Positions 1-7,500 of a stretch of DNA of 64,000 nucleotides are shown here, one piece after another (the first letter of the stretch is position 1; every line of letters starts with the position of its first letter). The stretch comes from Candidatus Physcocola equi (GTDB taxonomy: Bacteria; Bacteroidota; Bacteroidia; Bacteroidales; Paludibacteraceae), in the NCBI GenBank assembly GCA_018064855.1, contig JAGHUM010000068.1, positions 1 to 64,000 of the forward strand, in the 5' to 3' direction. A program made the translations under genes and the position numbers. Below the pieces are notes generated by a model. The model saw nothing but the letters and a program-made list of their open reading frames with translations, searched no databases and was not told the origin of the DNA.

Positions 1-141
1 ATAGAAATGAATGGTAAGCTAATGAAAAATGATATGAAATGGAATAAGTTTATCGATAGTTTGATTGTAAACCATCAAAAAAAACATATGACTGATGAAA
101 AGCTTAAAGAGATAATTATTAAAAGCGGATTAATTAAGTGA
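1..141 (+). CDS. 3' end of an unidentified gene (partial)
   Basis: Frame 1 is open from the first base to a TGA at 139-141 and gives a 46-residue tail rich in Lys, Ile and Asn that ends in SGLIK. The beginning lies outside the window. Composition is that of a normal soluble basic protein end, but no family can be recognised from so little. It is followed by a strong palindrome at 199-230. I cannot exclude that this is chance open frame, although 46 codons without a stop in AT-rich DNA directly at the edge favours a real gene end. Confidence 0.45.
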   Translation: MEMNGKLMKNDMKWNKFIDSLIVNHQKKHMTDEKLKEIIIKSGLIK

Positions 142-198
142 TTCAGCTTTAGCATTTGAAAATAATGCTTAGTCCAAGGTATAAAATAGCTAAGAATA

Positions 199-230
199 TG
201 TTGACTATGGAAAATTTTCCATAGTTAACA
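199..230. repeat. 32-bp near-perfect palindrome
   Basis: The half-site TGTTGACTATGGAAAA is followed directly by its reverse complement with one mismatch, so 15 of 16 positions pair. There is no loop and no T-run in either direction, so it is not a classical terminator. It could be a cruciform, an operator for a dimeric regulator, or a weak terminator of the gene ending at 141. The rest of the 142-308 interval holds nothing I recognise. Confidence 0.6.
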
Positions 231-304
231 TAAACCAAATTAACAGTAAACATCTATTGGATTAATTTCATATTACAAATATAGCCTAAAAACGCTATAA
301 AACA

Positions 305-332
305 ATAAAATCAGCCCGAAGGCTGATTCTGT
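305..332 (-). terminator. Rho-independent terminator of the lipoprotein gene
   Basis: A perfect 8-bp stem AATCAGCC (309-316) / GGCTGATT (321-328) encloses the tetraloop CGAA (TTCG when read on the minus strand, a very stable loop). On the minus strand it is followed by TTATTGTTTT. It lies about 45 nt beyond the stop of the minus-strand lipoprotein gene at 373. Confidence 0.85.
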
Positions 333-365
333 TTTAAAGTGCCATAATTTCCATTATTTTAAACC
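331..365 (+). repeat. Gene-punctuating repeat, copy 1
   Basis: This 35-nt sequence begins GTTTTAAAGTGCC and ends ATTATTTTAAACC. It is identical over all 35 nt to copy 2 at 1138-1172, and a 27-nt part recurs inverted at 2074-2100. It has internal dyad symmetry: the ends GTTTTAAA/TTTTAAAC and an inner ATAAT/ATTAT around TTCC. It sits between the stop of the lipoprotein gene and its terminator. Confidence 0.85.
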
Positions 366-372
366 AATAAGC

Positions 373-1008
373 TCAATCATAGTTAGCATCTGGTTCAAGT
401 TCGGCTGGGGAATAAGTAGGTGCGCCGAACTCCTCATATAACACTGAAGATTGAAAATCCCAGATGGTGAAGCAAGAACCCATCCTCAAAAATAATCTGG
501 CTGCGGATTCCGGATCCTCATCGATTAAGGTTTTGGCTTTTGACACTTTTTCTGCGTATGAACTATCCGATGTTTCGATTTCTCTCAAGGCAAAAAGACG
601 CAAGGATTCTTTGTGGCTCCAATCTTCAATCTCTTTGTAAGCGGCTGTATTTTCCAATTTGTCCATGTATTCCTGTTTCATTTTCAAAATTTCCGCGGCT
701 AATCCGGTTGTGTAATCACCCGCAGACCACCAACTTTTCCCATTGTTTTTTCGGAAATACTCCATTTCTTTTTTCTCGATTTCTTTAGCCATGACTGCGA
801 AGGCCTCAAACTCAGGCTGAAGTCTTTTCCTGACATCTTCAGGAAGATGTTGGAATTGAAGTTCTTTTTGAGGTTGCGGGTTGCTAGGCATAACAACTGT
901 GTCCGCAATAATTTCTTCGGATTTTGGTGTTTGTTCTGCGTTCATTTGACATGAGACCAACGCGCAGGTGGCCATGGCAAGGACGCCTTCTTTCCATTTG
1001 TTTATCAT
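373..1008 (-). CDS. Putative lipoprotein of unknown function
   Basis: The product has 211 residues. The N-terminus has a short basic start, a hydrophobic stretch and a lipobox-like ALVSC, so Cys20 is the probable lipidated residue and the mature protein starts CQMNAEQ. The rest is hydrophilic and probably mostly helical (many Glu, Lys and Ala between residues 55 and 170), with a short acidic tail. No family is recognised. The gene is alone on its strand, ends in TGA, has a terminator at 305-332 and lies between two identical 35-nt repeats (331-365 and 1138-1172). A TATATTTG box at 1033-1040 (minus strand) is a possible -7 element just upstream of the start. Being a signal-bearing protein, it is exported. 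The outer or inner leaflet cannot be told from the sequence. Confidence 0.75.
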   Translation of the reverse strand: MINKWKEGVLAMATCALVSCQMNAEQTPKSEEIIADTVVMPSNPQPQKELQFQHLPEDVRKRLQPEFEAFAVMAKEIEKKEMEYFRKNNGKSWWSAGDYTTGLAAEILKMKQEYMDKLENTAAYKEIEDWSHKESLRLFALREIETSDSSYAEKVSKAKTLIDEDPESAARLFLRMGSCFTIWDFQSSVLYEEFGAPTYSPAELEPDANYD

Positions 1009-1032
1009 AAAATAATCCTATTGAAAACGGAG

Positions 1033-1040
1033 CAAATATA
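1033..1040 (-). promoter_or_regulatory. Candidate -7 box of the lipoprotein gene
   Basis: On the minus strand this reads TATATTTG, which fits the Bacteroidetes -7 consensus TAnnTTTG. It lies 25 nt before the start at 1008. No convincing TTTG -33 element was found at 19-21 nt, so support is moderate. The rest of the 1009-1276 gap contains repeat copy 2 and otherwise AT-rich DNA. Confidence 0.45.
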
Positions 1041-1137
1041 TAAAATTTTCAAGTCTTTTGAAAATGTGTTATTCTGTCCGAAATGTGTAAAACATAAGCA
1101 AAAATACGAAAATCTTCCAACAATCTCTCTTTTTTTG

Positions 1138-1172
1138 GTTTTAAAGTGCCATAATTTCCATTATTTTAAACC
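1138..1172 (+). repeat. Gene-punctuating repeat, copy 2
   Basis: Identical over 35 nt to copy 1 (331-365) and in the same orientation. With the inverted copy at 2074-2100 it flanks the FGE-fold gene as a roughly 960-bp unit. With copy 1 it flanks the lipoprotein gene as a direct repeat. Confidence 0.85.
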
Positions 1173-1276
1173 CTATAGGCTGTAATTGTTAAAATATCAA
1201 TATATTTACAACGTTTTTTTGCTCGAAAAATAAATATTTTCTGGCGGATTTAATAAAATTTCTTCATTTTTTTCCT

Positions 1277-1996
1277 ATGAAAAATGAAAATACAAAGAGT
1301 TCCGATACATTATCTTTCACAGTCAATGGAGTCTCCTTCAAGATGAAATTGGTGAAGCACGGCAGCTTTGCCATGGGTGCGACAGCGGAAATGGAGAATC
1401 CTAATTCCGATGAAAAACCGGTTCACCAAGTGACAATTACCAAAGATTACTATATGGGTGAGACATCAGTGACGCAATCGTTGTGGGAGGCGGTGATGGG
1501 TGGTAATCCATCACGTTTCAGAGGAGAAAACAATCCTGTGGAAAACGTCACGTGGGACGACTGCCATAACTTCATCAGCAAGATGAATGAGTTGACAGGT
1601 AAGCAGTTTCGTCTGCCAACCGAGGCAGAATGGGAATACGCTGCACGCGGTGGAAACAAGAGTAGGCACACGCAATATGCGGGAAGTGCTAATCTGGAAG
1701 ATGTGGCATGGTACGATGATAATTCTGGAGGACACCCTCATCCTGTGGCTCAGAAGCAATCCAACGAATTGGGTCTGTATGACATGAGTGGCAACGTTTG
1801 GGAGTGGTGCCAGGACTGGTTTAATTACTACTCCAATTCTCCTTCCGTTGACCCACAAGGTCCGACGTCGGGCCCGGGCCGCGTATTGCGCGGTGGTTGC
1901 TGGAACTTCTGGCTGAGTACCTGTAGTTCTTCCAGTCGCGGCTGGTGCAATCCAGACAGCAAGTTCAGCATCGATGGTTTTCGTCTTGCTCTTTAG
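1277..1996 (+). CDS. FGE/sulfatase-modifying-factor fold protein with DGR-like variable C-terminus
   Basis: The product has 239 residues and no signal peptide, so it is probably cytoplasmic. The family signature is clear: MVLVKGGxFxMG-like KLVKHGSFAMGA near residue 30, GETSVTQSLWEAVMG near 63, RLPTEAEWEYAARGG near 115, LGLYDMSGNVWEWC near 165, and RVLRGG...GFRLAL at the end. This is the C-type-lectin-like fold of formylglycine-generating enzymes. The catalytic Cys arrangement of true FGE is not preserved. The last 35 residues, between RVLRGG and GFRLAL, match the pattern of DGR variable regions: most codons end in C or T and can be derived from AAC/AAT by changes at adenines only. This suggests a ligand-binding display protein rather than an enzyme. 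No reverse transcriptase or template repeat is in the window. The ATG at 1277 is the only plausible start and the stop is TAG. Confidence 0.85.
   Translation: MKNENTKSSDTLSFTVNGVSFKMKLVKHGSFAMGATAEMENPNSDEKPVHQVTITKDYYMGETSVTQSLWEAVMGGNPSRFRGENNPVENVTWDDCHNFISKMNELTGKQFRLPTEAEWEYAARGGNKSRHTQYAGSANLEDVAWYDDNSGGHPHPVAQKQSNELGLYDMSGNVWEWCQDWFNYYSNSPSVDPQGPTSGPGRVLRGGCWNFWLSTCSSSSRGWCNPDSKFSIDGFRLAL
1888..1981 (+). other. Putative DGR variable region (VR)
   Basis: This is the segment coding for residues from about 205 to 235 of the FGE-fold protein, ending at the conserved GFRLAL. Codons include TTC, AGT, ACC, TGT, TCT, TCC, CGC, GGC, TGC, AGC, ATC and GAT. All of these are reachable from AAC or AAT by replacing adenines. 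TGG, CTG and AAG are exceptions. The layout (hypervariable C-terminal codons, then a conserved 3' end) is established for DGR target genes. The assignment here is inferred, because no template repeat is visible. Confidence 0.5.
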
Positions 1997-2073
1997 AAAT
2001 TCGATCCCCCTCAGGAGGAAACAGACGGGAAGCGGAGGAGCACAGTGCCACCCGAATGTAAAGTGTGGGGGAC

Positions 2074-2100
2074 ATAATGGAAATTACGCTACTTTAAAAC
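2074..2100 (-). repeat. Gene-punctuating repeat, copy 3 (inverted, diverged)
   Basis: On the minus strand this reads GTTTTAAAGT, AGCG, TAATTTCCATTAT. It matches copies 1 and 2 at 24 of 27 positions, with the three differences confined to the internal GCCA/AGCG block. The homology stops before the TTTAAACC end of the other copies. The remainder of the 1997-2180 interval is relatively G-rich, non-coding and without recognised features. Confidence 0.75.
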
Positions 2101-2181
2101 AGCACCATAGGTGGAGTAAGTGAAGGAAACTATCACAGGAGAGATAGAATTGATTACCCAACCAGAAATCATCTAATCCAC

Positions 2182-2231
2182 AAAAAAAGGGTGTACCATA
2201 AATGTTGAATTATGATACACCCCCTTTTTGT
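2182..2231 (-). terminator. Terminator of the surface-protein locus
   Basis: GGGTGTA (2189-2195) pairs with TACACCC (2216-2222), extended inward by CATAA/TTATG, and is flanked by an A-run on the left and a C/T-run on the right, so it can act in both directions. It lies directly after the stop of the PorP/SprF gene at 2236 (minus strand). Read on the plus strand, it ends in CCCTTTTTG. Confidence 0.85.
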
Positions 2232-2235
2232 TTGT

Positions 2236-3132
2236 TTAAAAATGCACACTCAATAAAATTTCGTGTGTGTTCGATGGAAGATTGTTGTATTTGCCGATGT
2301 TGAAATCGTAGCAATAACCCAATCTGTATCGGTCCCATTCAAAACCAGCGGTCGCACTCATCATAGACATGTCGAACGGACGGTTTACATCTGGTTTCCA
2401 TGTCGCTCCAGCCCAAATCATTTTTCTGAAGAACGCCTGACATCCAATTTCCAGGGTGTTGGTCTTGTGCATGTGCATGTATGAAGCCAACGGTGCGAGG
2501 TCAAACTCGGATCCAAGACTGAAGAAACCGCGCGCATAGGCGTAGTAGTGACGACCTTTCTTGAATGTGGTGGTGGAATCGTTGGTGACGTGCGTGCATG
2601 AAATACCCGCCATCCAGTGTTTGTTGCTGATCTCGGCACCAATATTGAAGTCCGGTTTTACTTCTGTTTCTTTCTCCGATACGAATGTGTTGGAATTCAA
2701 TTCCGATTCGTCGCGCAGGGTGTTGGCAAGCGGATCGAAGTAGCCGACATTCATACCAGCAGAGATACCGAGAGAGAGGATGTATTCTGGTGTGAGGTCG
2801 ATGTGGAAGGAATAAACAGCCTGTGCGTTTGTCTGGCTGTTTCCAACACCGATGTTGTCATAGTTGGCGGTGACGCCGAAACTGGATCTTAGTTTCTCGC
2901 TGTAGCCCGTGAAGTTGAACAATCCGGTCCAGGGCGCGTTATCTACACCTGCCCATTGCATACGACCAAGCAAGAAGGCGTCGAAGCCTTTGTTGTTACC
3001 TGTGCCGGCTGGGTTTACGTTGATACGAGAGAACACTTGCTGAGAGACCATCAAATCTTGTTGGGCAGAGCAAATGGTTGCCGAAAGCGCAGCGGCTGCG
3101 GCTAAAATGTATTTCTTTATATTGAGTTTCAT
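2236..3132 (-). CDS. PorP/SprF family T9SS outer-membrane protein
   Basis: The product has 298 residues with a signal peptide cleaved after about residue 23 (CSA/QQ). The PorP/SprF hallmarks are present: an early FSRINVNPAGTG block (family pattern: asparagine-proline-alanine near the N-terminus), RMQWAG, then alternating beta-strands, ending in a strand with terminal Phe (LLSVHF). Family members are beta-barrels. SprF is needed for secretion of the adhesin SprB in Flavobacterium, and PorP-like proteins partner with type B sorting domains. This is the last gene of a tight minus-strand set: 15 bp after the OmpA/PD40 gene, which itself follows the type-B adhesin by 6 bp. That order supports a role as a dedicated partner of the adhesin. 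A second PorP gene in the window (41905-42876) belongs to the core operon. Confidence 0.9.
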   Translation of the reverse strand: MKLNIKKYILAAAAALSATICSAQQDLMVSQQVFSRINVNPAGTGNNKGFDAFLLGRMQWAGVDNAPWTGLFNFTGYSEKLRSSFGVTANYDNIGVGNSQTNAQAVYSFHIDLTPEYILSLGISAGMNVGYFDPLANTLRDESELNSNTFVSEKETEVKPDFNIGAEISNKHWMAGISCTHVTNDSTTTFKKGRHYYAYARGFFSLGSEFDLAPLASYMHMHKTNTLEIGCQAFFRKMIWAGATWKPDVNRPFDMSMMSATAGFEWDRYRLGYCYDFNIGKYNNLPSNTHEILLSVHF

Positions 3133-3147
3133 GACTGTTTCGGCTTA

Positions 3148-4587
3148 TTACTCTGTGATTACTATTTCCACACGTCTGTTCTTCTGGTGCTCGTCTTCCG
3201 TTTCTGCGTTGCGGAATACAGGCTTGTATTCACCAAGTCCCATTGTGAAAAGTCTCTTTCTGTCTATACCTTTTTTCACAAGCAATCTTTCAATAGTTTT
3301 TGCTCGTTTCAGACTCAATGCGTCATTGTATTCATACGTGCCTCTTTCATCGGTGTGGCCTATGATAAGGAAACTCTTTTTAGGGTTGTGGTTGATGAAT
3401 TCAATGATGACCTCGATGTCTTTTTCGTAGTTGCCATTCAGCACATCTTTGTCGTAATCAAAATAGAAGATACGTTTGTCATAGGTGGCAACCACATTTT
3501 TTGAAGCGCGAATGACGGTGTCCTGATTCTGCTTGAAGGCATTGTTAAGAGTGGATGCAGACTGCTTTTCCACCTCGTCGTTGGTGTTTGTGTTGGCAAG
3601 CACTTCCAAGATGCGGTCGTTTTCTGTGACTATGACTTCGTCTTTAGGTGTGAACTCGTCTTCAATGTCACCCTTGAGAGCCATGTCTTCTTTTTTATCA
3701 TCCTTGGCAGGTGCGACGGTTGCGGAATCTGTCACAGCCAAGGCTGGAGTGGAATCCGCAATAGCAATGGCTGGAGTGGAATCTACTTTGTCGGCCAGCA
3801 GATTCTGGTTTTCATCCGCTTTCTTGGCATTCTCCGCATCTTTGTATTTCTGGAGGGCCATTGGCTTGTTCCAGTCTTCAATCTTGCTGATGTAGGCGTG
3901 AAATTTGCCGCTGTCTGGCACTGCGTTCATGCCCTTGCGGTTCGATCCGAATGCGATCAATGAGTCGTTGAATACCACAGGCACTGTCTCATCGGCGAGG
4001 CTGTTGACTTCTTTGCCCAATCTTTCTGCCGGGGTCCATTCTCCGTCTTCATTTATCTCTGATTTCCAGATGTCCCATCCCATGGAACCTTCCGCATTGG
4101 ATGCAAAGTAAATGGTGTTGCCATCGCTTGTGACTGAGGGGTTGATGATGGCTGCTTCGTTGGCTGGAAGATAGCGCCAACTGGCATAGGCAAGCATGCT
4201 GCCGTTGAATTCGTTGCGTTCCTTGCCCAAGCCCGGAATCCATTGCTTCTTCCCGGATTTGAACTCTCCCACGCCTTTTTCTTTTGCGGCATAGATGTTG
4301 CCATCTTTGCTGTAGAAGAGTGTTCCGTTTTTAGCGTATGTCAAAGTACCGTCGGCTTTGAGTTTGGATAGTTTTTTGTTGTATTTCAAATTGACAATAC
4401 CATTGGCTGTCTTTTCTCCGATAAAGATGCTGTCGCCTTTTCTGACGAACACCAGATTGTCTCGGTAATTGGTGAAAACGTCTTCAACTGTCGCGTTTTC
4501 GTGTTTGGTGAAGTCTCCTTGCTGTTCGCTTGCTACGACTGTTGAGACGCAGGTGAGCAAGAAAGACAGAATATATAATGCTTTCAT
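3148..4587 (-). CDS. OmpA-family protein with PD40 repeats (PorE/SprE-type envelope anchor)
   Basis: The product has 479 residues. A signal peptide ends near residue 19 (VVA/SEQQ). Residues about 30-235 contain PD40/WD40-like beta-propeller motifs (NPSVTSDGNTIYFAS, GWDIWKS, LIAFGSNRKG). A Pro/Ala/Asp linker near 270-300 has a repeated DSTPA(I/L)A unit. The C-terminal 105 residues form an OmpA-C domain: YFDYDKDVL, GHTDERGTYEYN, LSLKRA, GLGEYKP and NRRVEIVI. The Asp of GHTDERG and the Arg of NRRVE are the usual peptidoglycan diaminopimelate ligands. The protein should sit in the periplasm and tether an outer-membrane assembly to the cell wall. It lacks the TPR block of PorE, so it is a relative rather than a clear orthologue. 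It is translated 6 bp after the adhesin and 15 bp before PorP/SprF. Confidence 0.88.
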   Translation of the reverse strand: MKALYILSFLLTCVSTVVASEQQGDFTKHENATVEDVFTNYRDNLVFVRKGDSIFIGEKTANGIVNLKYNKKLSKLKADGTLTYAKNGTLFYSKDGNIYAAKEKGVGEFKSGKKQWIPGLGKERNEFNGSMLAYASWRYLPANEAAIINPSVTSDGNTIYFASNAEGSMGWDIWKSEINEDGEWTPAERLGKEVNSLADETVPVVFNDSLIAFGSNRKGMNAVPDSGKFHAYISKIEDWNKPMALQKYKDAENAKKADENQNLLADKVDSTPAIAIADSTPALAVTDSATVAPAKDDKKEDMALKGDIEDEFTPKDEVIVTENDRILEVLANTNTNDEVEKQSASTLNNAFKQNQDTVIRASKNVVATYDKRIFYFDYDKDVLNGNYEKDIEVIIEFINHNPKKSFLIIGHTDERGTYEYNDALSLKRAKTIERLLVKKGIDRKRLFTMGLGEYKPVFRNAETEDEHQKNRRVEIVITE

Positions 4588-4593
4588 AATGGC

Positions 4594-7500
4594 TTACTTC
4601 TTAAATACTTGAATTGTTCCTTTCTTAACTCGACCGTCTTTGAGCGTGAGCGAGTAAACATACACGCCAGCGTCGGCAGTCTCACCTTTGTATGATCCAT
4701 CCCATCCGTTGCTGCCGCGGTGGATGAGGTTCCCGTATCTGTCGTAGATGAGAACTTCATATCCTAGCATGAAATCGTCGTTTTCTCCGTTCTTCTCGTG
4801 TGGGGTGAATACGGTAGGAATGGTGATGTTGTCGGTGAGGGCGATAAACAATTTATCGCTCTTCACGTCTTGGCAGGAGCCATTGTTCGCAACGAAATAG
4901 TAGGTGACGTCTTGGCTAGGCATGTTGGTGAACATATAATCTTTTGTCTCATCCAAATCAAGTTCGTTGCCATCTTTATCTACGCTGAACCAATGGAGTG
5001 GTCCTTCAATGCTTCCGTCGAATGAAGCCACAAGATCAACGGTGCCGCCATATACGAATTGAGTGGAAGTGGTGGCGATGTGTGCCTTGCGTGGAACGTC
5101 AACTGTGATGGTGAAGTTGGATGTGTCGCTCACTGGGCAGATGTTGTCGTTGCCCTTCACCCAATAAGAACCTGATGCTTGCGGCTTGATGATTCTTTCT
5201 GGGGTCTTGGTGATTTCTCCGTCCCACCAGATCCATGAAGTTGGATTGCCTTCTTCTGCAATGGCGGTCAGGTGAATGGAATCTTCTCCCAACTGACAGA
5301 TTCTGTCGGCATCCGCCGAAAGTTGCAATTTGATTGGCTGGTTGACGTAGATGCTTATCGTGTCGTCGTCTGAAGCGCATTTGCCGAGTTGGCTGTTCGC
5401 CATCAAATAATATTTGGCGTTTGCTTTTGGTGCCACCTTGATGGTCTTTGCGCTTTCTCCGTTGTTCCAGTTGAACTTGTAGTCGTTCCCGGCTTCAAAT
5501 GAGGCTGTGAGTGTCACGCTGTCTCCGGCGCAAATGTTTTTAGCCGATTGGTCGATGGTGACATTCACATGCTTGTCGATTACGATGGATACTGTGTCGA
5601 ATGTTTCAGCACAAGCACCATCTTTGTCGATGGCATGGAATACAAACTGGCTCTTGTCGGCTACGGCGTCAACTGTGATGCTGGAAATGCCTTTGTCGTC
5701 AAGTGTCAGCGTCATGTTTTCTGGAATGTTGTTGATGGCTGATGTCTTGATGTTGAAAGTGATTGTTTCCCCTTCACATACGGTGTCTGCGCTCAGGCTT
5801 GTAGTGAATTTCACATTGCCAGATACTTTCACATCCTGTGCCAGGTTGATACTTGGACAAGCGCCCAACTTAGTGCTTACCTTCGCCTCGTAAGTTGTCG
5901 TCTGTGTCGGCATTGCGTGGAGGGTGTCTCCTGTGGCGCTGAATCCGTTCCATTCATAAACGAGGTCGTCTCTGTCTTCTGAATTCAAGATGGAAAGAAT
6001 CACGTTGCTTGAGTCTTCGCAGACGAATTTTCTGTCGCTTGTGAGTGCGACATTGCCTTCTATGGCTTTGTCGATTGCGATGTTCACAGTGTCGAATTGA
6101 TCTGCGCAAACGCCATTTTTGTCGAAGGCGTGGAATACATATTGGCTCTTGCTTGGAACGATGCTGAAAAATCCCTCAAAGACGCTGTCGTTGTCAAGAA
6201 TCAAACCCATGTTAATCGGCATTGGGACGTAGAGGTTTGTGTTGATGTCGATTTTGATTGTGTCACCTTCACAAATGGTGTCCTTATTTACGGAAGCCCA
6301 GAACATAACGTTGTTGGATACCTTTACTTCCTGTGACAAGTCCACGCTCGGACAAGCGCCCAGCTTGGTGCTCACCTTTGCTTCGTATGTTGTGGTTTCT
6401 TCTGGTGCTGCGTGGAGTGTGTCTCCTGTGGCGCTGAATCCGTTCCATGCATAAACGAGGTCGTCTCTGTCTTTTGCTGAAACAATTGAAAGCACAACGT
6501 TGCTTGAGTCATCGCAAACGTAATCTCTGTCGCTTGAGATGGTGACGTCGATAGGGTTGTCAATGGTGATTTTTACAGAGTCTATTGCATCCGGACAGTA
6601 GCCCAATTCGCTTGCTGCCACAACTCTATAGGTGATAGTGTCGGCTTTTACGACTCTGCTCAATTCCGAAGTGCTGTCTTCCCAAAGGACAGAAGCAGGT
6701 TTGCCTGAGAGTATGGTTGCGTTGATCTTTACAGTGTCTGACAAACAAGCCAGACTTTTGCTTGCATTCACCTTGATCTTGATGCTGTCTTCCGATGCGA
6801 TTTGCTTCTGCGCTTTGCTCAGTTCTTTGCCGTCTTTTACCAAGGCTACTTTAACCAATGTGGCGCCTTCGATGCTGAGGTTGGCTTCAGTCTTGCCCTT
6901 TGCGCTTGGCACTTCTGTGAATGTGCTTTCGCCTTCCTTCTGAGTGTACCATACAATGCTGGTTCCTTCACTCAAAGAAGAGAGGTTCTCCCCGTTGATC
7001 GTGAGGGTGACATTGTCTTGTCTTTCACAGATGCCATACACACCAGGCTCGAAATAGATGCTCTTGTTGGTGATGGTGATTTCTTCACCGATTTTATCGG
7101 CATGGACTGAGTCTGGCACGATTTCACCTTTCCCGACCTTTTCACAATCGGTACCCGAAATGATGCGGATGATGTGTTCTTTCTCATTCATCTTTTCGGT
7201 ATTGATCAAGATGGTGGTGTCTTTGGTTGGCCCTGCAATCACAACCCAGTTTTCTCCTTGTTTTTCCTGAACTGCGTAGCAAAGATCAAACTTCTTGTCT
7301 GTTGGCTTGATGATAATCTTTGTGGTGTCGCCAGTTCGTTCTGTTGTCTTGGTGCTGTCTTCGAATGTGTATTCAAGTTCGGAACCACATTGTTCTCCGC
7401 CAATCTGAATGGTCTTTATGGCGAATACCTCAGAGTCATCTGTCGTTGTTGCTTTTACGATGACATCTCCTTCAATTCCCAATTTGTTTGCCTCGATATT

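Noticed and set aside
331-2100. CRISPR array
   Set aside because: The three repeat copies are about 36 nt, like CRISPR repeats, but they are 770-900 bp apart with genes in between, one is inverted, and no cas gene is present.
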